64,000 bases of DNA. It comes from Butyriboletus loyo (Eukaryota; Basidiomycota; Agaricomycetes; Boletales; Boletaceae). The stretch's first letter is position 1, and each line of letters starts with the position of its first letter. The notes under the pieces are model-generated. The model saw nothing but the letters and a program-made list of their open reading frames with translations, searched no databases and was not told the origin of the DNA. Shown here one piece after another: positions 46,330 to 59,382 of this stretch. Location: positions 62,001-126,000 of the forward strand of contig JBBPSI010000004.1 of NCBI GenBank assembly GCA_038093515.1. Reading direction: 5' to 3'. The translations under genes and the position numbers were made by a program.

Positions 46330-48699
46330 TGGTCAGAGGATCTTCTATTCTCCGAAGACCCGCCATATAGTACATCAGTTCGGTTATAGATGTGAATTCA
46401 GAAAGTACGCGAGGTTGAAGCGAGCCGGCCGATTTGAGTCATCCCCCATCTCGAAGTTCGTACGTACGCGTTATGTAACCATAAAAACTCGCTCGTTTGA
46501 CATAATCGGCCCGGGTCTTCAAGGTTTGGACGAGCGTTCAGCTCAGCCAAAAAACGGATCGCTCTCTTTCCCTTGATAGGCGTGAAGTCGCCGTCGAGCC
46601 TGGTGCAACGTTTAAAACGTGGCGTGTGGTTCGCCTCGTCAAACCTGTCCATGTCAACGGGGGCGCAGGGGCGCAGGGCGGCGGTGCTGTGTGTTCGGTT
46701 GTTTCAGCGAGCAGGTCCACCTACGTCATTGCTGACGAACCACAAGCCGACCCACAAGATTGCATACCATATCACTTGCATATCGCTTCGCCATCGCCAT
46801 CGTGCCCCCCCAGCACGGCGATCATGGGCGCTCGTCGAACAAGATTCACCGCATCTTCATCTTTCATCTTTCGTCCGAGATCCATGTATCACGACCTAGT
46901 AAGCGGTCGAGAGACACGAGGTTCAAGGTCGTTCGCTTCGGGGGAGAATGGAATGTGCAGTATATACTTACGTCTCGTATTCAGGGACTCGAGGTTTGAC
47001 CCACCTTCACCGTGGCGGGTGTACTTCAAAGGTATCTGCTCTGAAAGCCAGAGAACGCATGTTTCGTTCCGCCAAACCATCGTTTTTTTTTTTTTTGGCG
47101 TGGGCTATGCACGAGATCGGATAGCGTTTCCCTCTTCTATCGGGGTTCAGCTATCTGAAGTGCGGAGTCGGATCGGCTTGCGCGTTGTGCACGCGTTTCT
47201 CGATAGACGACGACAAGACCGAGACGCGGTTTCGCCGCTATGTGGTGGGTGGATTTCACATACTTGTGCTGATCGATCAGCCTTGCAGAAGCCAGCCTTT
47301 TCTGTCTTATTTGTATTTGCCTTTCTACCGATGAGAGGCATGGGGGGCACCAGGAATCAGCCCCGTCGCCAGGTATTCGGGACCGCCGTGGCAAGCGACC
47401 ACCGAAACAAGATCAAGAGGATCGGGGAACGTGTCGTTGGTCGAGGTCGATTTCGCACGGGAAACGACTCGGACTGGTTGGCAGCACGAGACTTTTCGGA
47501 ACGCACCTTTAGTGAATTCCGGCAGTCACGGGAAAACTTGGGCCCCGTTCAGGCGTACGCGTACATCCGCGTTCAGTTGGCACCACGACCTGCACGGACA
47601 TGGCTATCTTACATTTCATCCTCGGCCACGGTGAATCGAAAGGTCAACGTTGCTTTCGTTTTGGAAAACAAGACTCACCGGTTCCATGCATAAATCTGGC
47701 CTGTTTGCGTTTTTGGCGGCTCGCGTCGTCCACCCATGCCATTCCAGCTCTCGTGGGAGCCGTCTGTGCCAGTGCGCAGGGACTGGCTACCAGCCCACTT
47801 GGAGGGCGGGAAGAGGACGGCTTTCCCGCCCGATGCACACTCAGACGACCCCGAACGTATTCAGGGGACTCGTAGTTGCTGCGATCATCGTCGTTGTGGA
47901 TCGGTATCCCAGAGGCGCTCGAACACCTCATTCAGATGCATTCCCTCCATCTCCGTCGGCGGGTCGGACGTGCTCGCCTGCCCGAGAAACACCCCCCCAA
48001 AGAAAAAAAAGGAACACTGGTGATCCAGATGGGAAAATGTGACGATCGAGAACGACCGGGGTATGGCGATTTTGGGTGGCGCGGCGACGTTTTGGGCGAG
48101 GACCTGTGTTGAGGATGATGGTCTAGTCCCCAGAATGTGGAGGCGGTAGGGTACGTGTGGGGCGAGTGGCACAAGGCAAGTAGCACGATGAGCGCTGCGA
48201 GGGTCGGTGCTCAGGATCGACGCTGCGCTCGAGCTGCCGTCGTGATATGCTTACCTCAGAGTTGGGATAAAGTCCGTGCGTCCTTTCAAAGTCAAGTTAT
48301 TCATCGATGTATGTTCCTACCCATGGATGTACATTGCATCGGAGCATGGAGTACATGTACATGAAACATCTAGGAGCTGCTCATTCTTGCCTTGCTTATT
48401 ATATTAGCACGATTCGGAGTTCGACTGTCTGCACGACACATCGTGTGGTATGTTGGCGCTGCGTCGTGCAGAAGTGGGTGTGTGCGTCGTGCGGATGCGG
48501 CTGTTGTACAAATCCAAATTGTACAAACGGAACGCCGTACATGGAGTAGGAGAACAAACAAGACGACGACGAGAAATGCACTCGCGATAGCCTTCAAGGG
48601 CACCGTGCATGGATCCAACAGTCTACTGTCTATAGCTTGTCGATAACGAAAGAAACTATGACTGACAGAAATCTCGAACCCCAAGACAACGAGTCTGCA
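46330..48699. other. gene-poor stretch with one long open frame
   Basis: No recognised gene. A plus-strand frame stays open for 355 codons (46626-47693, first ATG-type Met inside it), Arg/Ser-rich and crossing a T tract at 47083-47096. It has no conserved motif, no clear introns and unlike-coding composition, so it is not annotated as a gene. Short ORFs elsewhere are incidental. Confidence 0.35.
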
Positions 48700-50527
48700 T
48701 CAACGGAGACGAGGTGCGAGACGAGTTCCGCGAGACTGAAGCGTTGCTCGTATGGTAGTCAAGGTGTGGACGTTCCGGTCCCGCTCACGGATCGTTCTTC
48801 TCGCATTGAGTCTGTCCGAACGAGTCAACTCGAGTCCATGCTTTGCGCATGAGAGCGCGTCACGAGACTCACACGGCCAACATGGAGTTCACGTAACCTA
48901 CACACGATACGAAAAGTCAGCGCGTCGTATACCTATCGTCGAAAACAGGATGGCACTTACTCCGGCTGATCACGACGCCTACCGCACCTACCCAATAGCT
49001 GTCGCCTTGAACGAGGAACTGTGCTGGTCGGTCAGTGACCATGCAACGCAAGGACTACGAACGTACCAAGACGCCGGTGAGGACTGATATCGTGCTGAAC
49101 GTAAACGGATCGATCAGACACAGAAGGTGTGAATTTAAAAAAAGTTAGCGGGCTCACCAAGTAAACGCACCGGTATTGATACACACGACCGCCAGATCTT
49201 GAATTATACTGCGTTCCCTCCGGAAACCAGATTTCCACATGTATTTGAAGACGGCCGATGTGATGAGAAGGTCGCACACGGTGTTCATCACAGAAAAGGG
49301 CAGTATCCACTGAAAAAAAAACCCCCCCGATTGGACGACGCAAAGAGATCAGAGAATGCCTCGATACAACAGGTGCACCTCACTGGACAAATGATCAGAT
49401 AATCAATGGTTCCAACCCGAGCGCTACAAAAGGGTTGTTTCAACTTTCGTTGACGTGAGCAAAGAGTACACCGACACGGCAACGTTGAATACTGATACGG
49501 AAGCATGCATTTAGTCATTCCGAAGCCAGTCTGTCAAAGCACGTACATGTGCCAAAAACTGGGGAAGTTGGCAAGTCAGACAAAGCCCGCTAGTTCAGCG
49601 GTGATAGACATACCACATCCCAAGATCGCTGAGATAAGCTGTAGGAAAAGTAATATGAAACCTTGAAACACATAACCTGATAGTGTCCGAACTGACAATA
49701 ACAAGAGTGAGAAGCTTGTTCTTCCCGCTGACTGTGGAAACATCACTGCGTGCAAGGCAATGATTTAACGGCAATGACTCACTCGCCCATACACGACGAC
49801 AGTAAAAACTGAGCAAAAATTTAGCGTCATACGATGCTGAAAGCTCACACGAACCATTGCACGACAAAGGTGATCATGTACTGGTGAGCTGGTGATCAGC
49901 AGGAAACCTACGGCCTTGTATAGGATCTCACATTGAGCCAGATTACGGCCTCCAATAAATATTATAAGTATCGGAGAGCGTATCATCGACCAGGAGGCAC
50001 TTACATATGCACCCCTACGAGTCGCATGAATAGAGATCAACTGCATCTCGGATGGTCTGGGGCTTACCATGATATTCCATGTCTGCAACTCCACGAGGAG
50101 CTTCGACGACATTCCACGAGCACCGTCCAATAGTTTTGAGCGCTCCCTATCGCGTGAGTAGTGTCTGCTAAACTGCGGGAGGGCGTTGTGGCGATGGGCG
50201 AGAAAATACTGTACGACTTACGATATGACAAGCACCTAGATGAACACGTCAGATGTGTGGTGAAGCGAGATCCGAATGCCCATACCAACGTTTTGATATG
50301 CCAAGGATCGTTCGGAAACCAACGAACGTAACAGATCGTCTGGCCCAATGTGACCCCGTACATCCTGTTGAAAGGCATCAGATTCTGGGGAGTGGAATGG
50401 GGTCGAATGCACATACAAAGTAGAAACCGTGTACCCTGTTTAGATCGGTGAGTATCCAGATATGATCTGCAGCGATATCTTTACCTATCAATCCTGGGGC
50501 CCAACCCAGAGCATCAGACGTTGACAT
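48700..50527 (-). CDS. seven-pass membrane protein, DUF6534 type
   Basis: Start MSTSDALGWAPGLIGYTVST, then MYGVTLGQTICYVRWFPND and PWHIKTLVLVISLADTTHAI, the standard opening of the basidiomycete DUF6534 family. The C-terminal part is very clear: DLLITSAVFKYMWKSGFRRE, RSIIQDLAVVCINTGAFTC, TISVLTGVLFLVQGDSYWVG, AVGVVISRSYVNSMLAVLN, ending GTRLAPRLR. The family is large, lineage-expanded and functionally uncharacterised. Exons are tiny: 50235-50222 has 14 bases. The central exons (about 49600-50150, from TWNIM to the third and fourth membrane segments) could not be fully chained, so local decay there is possible. Confidence 0.65.
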
Positions 50528-52557
50528 GTCTGAGACAAAAGTACGCTGGGCGTCGTTCTGTAATAAGTGTTATGACTTGATAACGCTAGAAGTGCTCAAA
50601 CAAAGTCCAGAAGGAGGGCCGGTTGCGCTAGTTGACGTTCCGACAGCCTAGGCTAGGATTGACGCGCGAGGCCACACCGCTGAGTCGAAGAAAAGGAGAC
50701 AAGCTCGAAAATGCGGCTGCAACAATGACATGTTATATACAGAAGCATTTGCAAAGTTTCAGGGTGTTCGCTCAGTTGGGAGGTAAGGACTCAATGGAAA
50801 TTAACCGACATGACAGTCTGTTTTGTTTTATTTGACATGTGGTGGCGGGCTACACCAGATTTGATGACGAAGGAGCGTGAATTTTACGTGCCCGACCAAA
50901 TATTACCCGATTTGGCAAGCACCGTAGTGTATCGTAACATTGCGCTTTCCCGGACAATCGCAACTCTGCTTTTATGCAGGAACCAAACGGTCGCGGGAAT
51001 AGTGTCGTCGAGACAACATGGCAGTTGATTATGTGGCCTCGGGGGCAGCAAATACTGAAACGCTCGTTATCTCGGACGCAAAGTGATGCTAGTAGGCTAG
51101 CCTATCTGCAAACATAGCCGAACCCGGGGCTCAACTACAAAACGTAGCCGACCCATCGTCCAACCTGCGATAGAATAGTCAAGCGATAACGTTAGGCTAT
51201 GCCTTTGCAGGTGTAGTGTTAGCATTGAATACGTCAACATTGTGGGCGAGCAAGTCCAGTCGGGGTTTCGTACGTACCCCACAACATTCTATAGTGTCGC
51301 TTATGTAATCCAAGGATCATGGCCTGACCAATTTGTTATCGTCCCCCGTCTGTATCCGCGTGACCGCCGAGGTGACACTGCCCAGTACATTACTCGCTAG
51401 GTACGCTGTCACTTGATAGCCGTCGTGTTCGGTCGTCAATATGAAGAGGTTTAAAATGCTTGCAAAGTATTTCATGCGTGGCAAAACTTGCGGTGACTTG
51501 GACCCTGTGTGTTCCAAACGAACCAGGGATCGAAATAACCATCTTCATGTATGCAAGTAGTGGCACTGGTGGGTTCGACAGACATGACAGAAAGTCGTCG
51601 GGATAGGGGTTGAAATCGGAAATACCTTGATCGTCATTCCGTGTATGCCGGCGACGACCACGACAAGCAGGGATCAGACGACACATCGGAGAAACATGCC
51701 GGTGCCGGTGAGACTCGACAGTGGTGTTGCCACAAACCTTGTATTTCTCGTGTCAGAAACGATCATCGGAGTTGGACGATGGCTTTATGCAGATCGAGAT
51801 TGCATCGCTCATCCAGCTAGTCCCCGAGTCTCAACTTCTGTCGCATTCAGTAATGGTGAGGCGTCGACTATGCCCAGGGGATGCAACAGTATTGTTGTGA
51901 CTTACCATTCCACTGGTCCACTACATTCACGCAAACCATGTAATCCAAATCGATATTTTTCGATTGGTTCATAAATACTCATAGGATCAACATCCTCACA
52001 CCTGAGGAGAACTGGAATGACCACAAAAACCCACCAAAAACTATAATGTCAAACATCTAGAAAGTGAAAAAAACCCGAGGATTGCTGCAGCAGGGGGTAA
52101 AGAGACCAACGTCAGTCGGATTAAATGATTGCGCAAAGAAAAAAAAACGAGCAAGTCAAAATTGTAAAAGGTATCGACGAGATGAGGCTCGTTAGCCGGT
52201 GGGGTAGAAGCACATCCATTGTGTGAATGAAATCTTTCACAGGGTGGGTGGCCACCGCTATCGCGATGATAGTAAAAGGAGGCAAGGTAACCGTCGTGGT
52301 AGCAGTAGACGGAGTAGTCGAACAACGGGGAGAGAAGAGAAGGGCCAGGAAAGATTCAACAAGAATGCGACAAAGCAGACCAGTCTGGCGTCGCAGTAGA
52401 ACAACGGCAGAAGCAAGTATGCACATGCCCAAAGCATTCCACGGCGAAAGTGAGATTCAAAGATAATACAGCAATAAGTAGCTTGGATGAAACTGTACAG
52501 TGTTCGAAACAGTGTCATCGCACCAGCAAAGGACACACATATCGGCATGGGACATGC
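50528..52557. other. gene-poor interval
   Basis: About 2 kb upstream of the DUF6534 gene and downstream of the sensor gene. Short ORFs on both strands carry no conserved motif or splice-consistent extension. Confidence 0.4.
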
Positions 52558-54138
52558 TTAGATTCCACCGTAGGCATCACCCTCATCATAGACAGTGGCT
52601 GGTCGCTGATGACCCTCGGTAGCGTTCCCCTGTGTTTGTGGTGCGAGGGTTGCAGAGACCGGGCCAGGCGCAGCCACATCGGATGCGTGATCCAGGTAAA
52701 CATGAGGAGAGGTGACATCTGGCGCTGGCGTCGCTTCAACGGGGTCATCAAATGGGCTCGGTAAAGGGCCTTCTGGTAACACAGATGATTCACGAGAAAC
52801 CTGCCCATTGGGGTCGGTAGTGCCCATTTGGCGCGAAATGTCAGCATACTGCGCAGCCTGGTACGGGGAGACACTAGAACGGTTGAGATCGTGGTAGCGA
52901 GCGTTCGGGTCAAGCGAGCCAGGAGGTGCGGTAGGAAGGGCATATCCAACGGTATGGCTTGGCTGGTGTGAGAGATATGCGGCATTTGACGGTTGTCTGA
53001 CAGGTTGCTGCTGAGGGTCGTAACCAGGGTATCCCGCGCCAGAGGGCTGCCTAGAAATTTGCTGCTGAGGGTCGTTGTAACTAGCGTAACCCATCGATGG
53101 TGCACCATAAGCTTGTGGGGGAGTAGAGTCGACGGGCTGAATCATCTCAGAAGGGGCATAGGCAGGCTGTTGACCGTATCCGCCGTAACTACCGTAGAAA
53201 TTCTGACCGCCATATCCACCCTGTGCGCCGAGGGCAGGAGACGCATTGTGGCGCTCGATCATGGTCGGTGGGCGAGGATGGTAAGAATGTAGGGGCTCGA
53301 CGGGGTCATCGACCAGAATGGCAGACTGGCGCCTAAAGGCCTTGGCGTCAAAGTCGTCAGCATCACGGCTTCGCTGACGACGCTGATAAATTATGTCAAT
53401 AAGAAAGGAAATATGTGACGTGATGAGCAAGCCGTGCGCACCATGCACCACATGAGGAGAAAACCGAGGGCAGCAATACCAGCAAGGGTGCCGGCAACAC
53501 CACCTACGATCGCGCCTGTGTTGGATCCAGTAGAAGAGCCAGGAGAGGAGGTAGTAGAGGGGGACACGCTGGACGTAGGGGTGAACAAGGTACCGGTGTT
53601 TACTCGGGTGACGACAGAGGCTGCAAGGGTAGTGGGTGTCGACTACAGAAATATAGTCATGACATATTCAATAGAGACAGAAAAATCGCTCACGCCTAGC
53701 GTCAACGGAGTCGAAACAATGGAAGAGGCCGCGTGAGTAGAGGAGGAAGATTTCGAGGCTGAAGATGCCGAAGTTGATGAGGAAGGGGAGGAAGAGGAGG
53801 AAGAAGTGACGGAAGGGGAGGAAGTGGTTGGAGTGGACAATTGTGAAGTAGCGGAGGAAGAGGGAGTTGTGGGGGTAGCAGTCGTTGTTGGGACTGGCGC
53901 TACCGGTGTGAGGGGATTGGTAGTTTTGGCTATAAAAGAGCGTGATCAGAATGAAGAGATCAGAATAATGTGATGGAGACCTACCAACAGAAGAGGTGGA
54001 AGGTAAATTCGAGGATGAGGCTTTGTCGACTTGATCGACAGAGGGAATGCTCGGGGTGTCCCGGGCAGCGAGGAGGTGTGCGCCATTCCAGTAAGAACGC
54101 TTGTACAGAAAGTCGCGACGAGCAACTATTTTTGTCAT
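52558..54138 (-). CDS. Ser/Thr-rich single-pass surface protein, Mid2-like
   Basis: Four exons (54138-53985, 53929-53694, 53642-53442, 53382-52558) give 471 codons plus stop. After MTKIVARRDFLYKRSYWN come about 150 residues of Ser/Thr-rich sequence likely to be O-mannosylated, then a Gly-rich membrane helix (GAIVGGVAGTLAGIAALGFL), a basic stop-transfer RRQRSRD and a 270-residue cytoplasmic tail with Gln/Tyr/Pro repeats (SRQPSGAGYPGYDPQQQ, VRQPSNAAYLSHQPS) and FDDPVE motifs. This is the layout of fungal wall-stress sensors (Mid2/Wsc-like) but without a WSC domain, and no classical signal peptide is visible, so the helix may act as signal anchor. Function is inferred from architecture only. Confidence 0.65.
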
Positions 54139-54589
54139 GTTCCGGAAAAAATATTTGATGAAGGTATGTTCGTAATGAGCGAAAGGTAAAAGAATGGATG
54201 ATCCTCTGGAACGGCGGAGAAGGAGGAGGAGGAGGAGGAGGAGTACAGAACTGTCCGCTGGGAATGATGGGAAGGTTGTCGCGTAGCACTGTGGGAAACC
54301 ACAACACAGCATCGCTGACTAAGCTATCTCGCCACATGGCACCCACGGAGAAATCTCAGCTGTCCTTGTGAAACAATCTCACCAGTTGAAAAGGAAAAGA
54401 CACAAGCCAGCTAATCAGGCCCAACGGTTTTCATTGTTTGCCACCAGACAGCCATAGTCTGGTGCCTTTCTCCGCGCGTTTGATGAGCGGAAATAAGACA
54501 GGGACCAAGTGAGCTTCGTTTATTATATCCTGCCTTGGCAACGAGATGCTTCATGGTCCGCCTTGTACGTCGACCTTTCGCCTCCAACC
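54139..54589. promoter_or_regulatory. divergent intergenic region of two surface-protein genes
   Basis: 451 bases between start codons. A GGA microsatellite (54215-54242) occupies the sensor-gene side. Confidence 0.4.
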
Positions 54590-55418
54590 ATGCCAGACTC
54601 CCTCTCTCGGGTATGTCTTGCCCTTGGTCTGTTCCTTCCAGCCTTGGCGCAACAAAATGTTCTCCTATCGAGTACATATCCAGATATCATATATAATCCA
54701 CCACTCTGTACCTCTTCATCCACCATAGCAGACTGCACAAGCCCATGGTAAGCCTTGCTCTTTTTTTTTGTTCTCGAGCCACTAACTGTTGGTCCTCAGG
54801 CAAGTATCTAACGATACTATAACCGGCACTGCCATAGTCTATACCGATGGACCCGTACCACAAGCAGATAACGTTATACCACAAATGTTCCTTACTTTCC
54901 GAGGTATTCTGTCTACTTGGGCGCCCAGGCTAGCTCTGACATTTATATTCAGCTTCTACCCTATATCTTCGTACCACTTCCTCTTCGAATGCGACCATCA
55001 ATTTCACTTTGACTGCAGAGCCTACCGACGTCTCAATAACCACAGAGGTCAACACTTCGATCAGTCTCATTGTCGCCGTGAATATCCCGGAAACACAAAC
55101 AACTACTCTAGGCATCACATTTCTACCAGGAGACCAGCCCACCCGATTTGATATTGACTCGATCACACTCACCGTTGCAAATGCTAGGTATGAGTCCCAT
55201 CCACCTACCGTCCATCCAAATAAATCGGAAATCGATTGTAATCCCCCAGTGCAACGTCTTCTTTCTTGCCCTCAGCATCGGTACCTGTCTCTAGCTCTCC
55301 GCCGACCTTCGTCTCATCTCCCGCTGTCTCATCGACGCCCAACTGTGGCGCGAGCAACAACAAAGGCACAGTTGTTGGCGCAGTACTGGGCATAGTATTA
55401 AGCGCGCTTTACTTGTGA
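54590..55418 (+). CDS. small secreted, probably GPI-anchored protein
   Basis: Exons 54590-54747, 54800-54903, 54953-55187 and 55295-55418 total 206 codons plus stop. Signal peptide MPDSLSRVCLALGLFLPALA, then QQNVLLSSTYPDIIYNPP with a few cysteines, a Thr/Ser-rich beta-type middle (TINFTLTAEPTDVSITTEV, a possible N-glycosylation site NATI) and a Ser/Pro linker. The C-terminus is hydrophobic (GTVVGAVLGIVLSALYL) with small residues before it, suiting GPI attachment. The last acceptor (ctctag, not the upstream ccctcag) was chosen because only it keeps frame. Unknown family; resembles the many Agaricomycete cell-wall-associated secreted proteins. Confidence 0.6.
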
Positions 55419-55680
55419 TCACATCACTTGTCATCTATCGCTATGCGAATGACAAACGGCACGGGAGAGTCATTGAGTTGGTATCATAGGGACACTGTAC
55501 TATTGTACACTAGGACCTTCAGAACATGGATGAAAGTTATGTATACAGCACGAATGTTGTTGAGTGACCGCTGATTTGAATGCAAGCCAAAGCGACATAA
55601 ATATATCATGGCGAGGTGATCTTTCAGACCGACACGACAATCACTACACGACAATCACATTTCCAAGACCCTACTTTAAC

Positions 55681-57271
55681 ATGGACTCAGATCCACCCCT
55701 CGTCGTCGATAATGGAACAGGTGTAAGTCCCATTTCGTCCTAGATAGCAGTCAACTCACACTGATACAATCTCTCCTTCCGCAGTTTGTCAAGGTTGGTT
55801 ATGCAGGATCCAACTTTCCAGAACATGGTGCGCCGTCCTGATAGTCCACGGTGTAGAGTACGACCCTGATTAAACAAATAAATCAGTCTTTCCCTCCATC
55901 GTCGGCCGTCCGATCTTGCGTGCTGAAGAGCGTGTCGGCTCTGCAGTGATCAAGGACATCATGATCGGCGACGAAGCCGCAGAGAACCGTAACTATCTTC
56001 AAGTAACCCAACCGATGGAACACGGTATCGTCCGCAACTGGGAAGACATGAAACATCTTTGGGATTACACCTTCGACGAGAAACTCAAAGTCGACCCGCG
56101 CGGGCGAAAAGTGTTGCTTACTGAACCGCCGATGAACCCAAAGGTCAACAGGCAGCGGATGGTGCAAGTCATGTTCGAGGAGTATGGGTTCCAAGGCGTA
56201 TATGTGGCCATTCAGGCCGTGTTGACTCTTTATGCGCAAGGTGGGTGTTTTAGTGAGGCGCGATCGTGCATTATGGTCAGTATGGACGTATTTTTCGGGC
56301 AGGTCTGACGACAGGCGTCGTCGTCGACTCAGGGGATGGTGTCACGCACATCATACCCGTATACTCGGGCTATTCCATCCCACATCTCACGCGTCGCTTG
56401 GATATCGCTGGCCGAGACGTGACGCGGTACTTGATCAAACTCCTGCTCATGCGTGGATACGCTTTCAACCGTACCGCTGATTTCGAAACGGTGCGAGAGA
56501 TCAAGGAAAAACTATGTTACGTCAGGTAAGAGACATCGTTTATCGGCGCCCTGTTGCTCGGAGATATAGATATACTTCACGTTAGTTACGACCTCGACCT
56601 TGATCAAAAGCTAGCAGAAGAAACCACAGTCCTTGTCGAAAGTTATATGGTGCGGGATTCACTATCATCAGGTCGTGTGACGCTGCTCAGCTATACGTCA
56701 GCTTCCTGATGGGCGGATGATCAAAGTGGGCTCAGAGCGATTCGAAGCGCCAGAGTGTATGTTCCAACCGCACCTGGTCGACATAGACCAGCCAGGCGTA
56801 GCAGGTTCGTCCCATCTCCATCCTCCCACCTTCGTGGCGCGCCGACTCGTTGGAACCCACAGAGATGCTCTTCCAAACAATCCAAGCCGCGGCTGTAGAT
56901 ATCCGCTCAGACCTTTACAAACACATCGTCCTTTCTGGCGGGTCTAGCATGTACCCCGGACTTCCAAGCCGTCTCGAGAAGGAGATGAAGCAGCTCTATC
57001 TCACGCGGGTGCTCAATGGAGACCCCTCACGTTTGAACGTAGGTCATCTAATTCCACCCCCATGTCAAACTTTACTCACCGCATTCGCGGTGCACGTTAG
57101 AAATTCAAAATCCGTATCGAAGACCCTCCACGCCGAAAACACATGGTTTTCCTCGGTGGTGCCGTCCTCGCCGATATCATGAAGAACCGCAACGACTTTT
57201 GGATATCGAGAGAAGAGTGGTTCGAGCAGGGTGTTCGGTCGCTGGAGAAGCTTGGCAGGGGGGAGAACTAA
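55681..57271 (+). CDS. ARP2: actin-related protein 2
   Basis: About eight exons. The protein begins [20 protein letters not shown], with [55 protein letters not shown], the nucleotide-binding [72 protein letters not shown] and [20 protein letters not shown], all nearly identical to Arp2. Arp2 with Arp3 forms the barbed-end template of the Arp2/3 complex that nucleates branched actin. The exon around 56860-57040 follows an intron after GVA whose donor (gttcgt) is less typical. Confidence 0.95.
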
Positions 57272-57629
57272 TGCCTCGGTGACCGAGTAGGCCATATGAT
57301 CGCATTCCGTTACACTTTCCTTTACATATTTCTGCGCGGAACCGTTAATCAGTCTCTGCGAGTCAGCTTAACGGACTTTGTGCCACTTAGTTCAAGTTTC
57401 ATCCGCAGCACCCTCGGCGATTCGCAAGTCCTGTAGCAATACGACCTGCCGAATGTCAGCGAGTTGTTGACCAACCGCGGCCTGCCCTGATCCCCCTCCC
57501 AAATTCGCGCACAAAAATATACATTGAATGAAGCAAGCTAGAGAGAAAACCGTTACAACAATAACCGCCCTAAACCCAGGATCAAGTCCAGTACTAGCAC
57601 TGGAGCCAGGGCTAGGGCCAGTACCGGGA
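57272..57629. other. convergent intergenic region ARP2/KHDC4
   Basis: 358 bases of two facing 3' flanks with nothing else seen. Confidence 0.45.
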
Positions 57630-59236
57630 CTATGCAGGCGGCGGCGGCGGCGGCGGCGGTGGCGGCATCCCGTCCGACGGTGCAGGCGGTCCCCCTCCTG
57701 CACCCGGTGCACCACCAGCCCCGTACCCCTGCTGAGCATAGTACTGACTATACTGTTGTTGCTGACTCGCTGCCCATTCTTTAAATTGTTCCGAGTTGAC
57801 GTCGTACCCAAACTGTGCCCTAGACGTTGCAAACGTGGGATGGAAGGCAAGGCAAAAGAGGATGAACAGTCTGGCAAAGAATCAACGAGCGAGCGGACCG
57901 ACACGTACCAGTAGGCAGAGTATGCGTCCATGTCATTAGACCCGGGAGGAGGTGCACTCCCATCTGGAGGTGGTGGGGGTTGTTCGCCGGGCGGTGGTGG
58001 TGGAGGCGCATTATCGGGAGGTGGCGGTGGAGAACCATATCCACCCTGCGCCTACAAAGCGGGACGGGACACGTTATTGAGCATTGTGCCACCTACCTGA
58101 TAGAGTGAGGGCGACGTACCGACATGGCACTATATTGGGCATATTGCATCTGCGCTTGGTGGAGTTCCATTTGCTGTTGTACGAGGGCCCCCTGGGCTTT
58201 TCCGTGCTCCGCATGCACGACCTCGAGGAGATCTTCAGTCAGTACTTTGGCACGAGCGACTTGACCCTCGTCTGGCCCGCTAGAGAACTGTGAGCGAGTT
58301 AATCGGTCAACAAGGTTGGATGGATACCTACGTGATATGTATGTGCATGGGTTCCTCTGACTCTTTCCCAGTTTCTTGCTCTACAAACCCTGAGCCAATA
58401 CCCTTGATCTGAACGCGAGTACCCGTTTCTTGTTGAATATATTTCACAAAAACACCCTACAGCATATTCAGCGCGAGCATCCTCCAGTGCTCGGTCACCA
58501 TTACCTGTGGTCCGACAACCTTGGCACGAACATTGAAATTTCGGATCGTCTCCAGGCCGACCGGTAGTTTTTCTTCCGGCCATTTCCGCTAAACGACGGT
58601 GAGTCACGCAAGTACGGCCTACAAGTATCCTTTCATACCTTGTCGCGCAGTCGATCTTTTTTGTCTTCGACGAGTGGTCCAAGGTCCATGGAGATCAGTT
58701 CGTTGACCTTGTCAATGGCTTTTTGGAGGACATCTCTCGAGGACGCGGAGAGGTGGAGGTATAGAGGGGGATCCTTCTCCGTCGCCTTGGATCGATCTGG
58801 GTACCAAACACCCTTTGTGCTCACCGATGCACCCGTGTCCTCGTGTACCTACCCAAACCACGAATCAATCTACCATTCCACCATTCCACAACCCAAACGA
58901 AAAAAACGCGCAAAGAATAAAAACAAAAAAAAAGAAGGGAGAACATACCTCTTGTTGCGTCGAACCCTTGGTCAACACATACCGATTGCGAACGTCGTTG
59001 ATGTCGATATCGTGCGTGAATTCGGCGTCATGCGGGTCCCTCTGCCCAATCTGTATGCTCCCGGGTGCAGACCCGCCCGCACTGAACTGAGCCGCGATTT
59101 TTGCAGCGATGGCAGCGGCTGCTGCAGCTGCCTCCGAAGCCGACTTTCCCTCGTCGATTTTGGTCGCTTTGAGAGGTACATCATTCTCTGGATGTACGTC
59201 GGACGCGGCTTGGTCCCACTTGCGTTTCGACGACAT
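57630..59236 (-). CDS. KHDC4/BLOM7-type KH-domain RNA-binding protein
   Basis: Seven exons (59236-58949, 58848-58639, 58588-58505, 58456-58332, 58279-58120, 58051-57909, 57819-57630) make 399 codons plus stop. Order as in human KHDC4: SKRKWDQAA start, an Ala-rich helix (AAAAAAAIAAKIAAQ), IDINDVRNRYVLTKGSTQQE, VHEDTGASVSTKGVWYPD, PPLYLHLSASSRDVLQKAI, LPVGLETIRNFNVRAKVVGP, the KH core YIQQETGTRVQIKGIGSG and EEPMHIHIT, then VLTEDLLEVVHAEH. The tail is Pro/Gly/Gln/Tyr-rich with polyproline runs. KHDC4 binds RNA with splicing factors and affects splice-site choice. The acceptor ttctctag at 58280 and the split TGG codon at 57909/57819 were fixed by frame. Confidence 0.88.
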
Positions 59237-59382
59237 TTGGACGTGGAGCTAGCTGCGAAGTACTTTGACTACCGAGTGAAGGGTGACCCATGTCACAAGG
59301 GTGTGACGTATAGTTCAAAGTCAGCGGGGGTCCTTTTCCGGGTGTCCAAACCTTGAACACACCGCAGACACTTTCCCTCTTC

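Noticed and set aside
54210..54245. GGA repeat as a CRISPR or satellite element
   Set aside because: Simple trinucleotide microsatellite; no spacers or longer unit.
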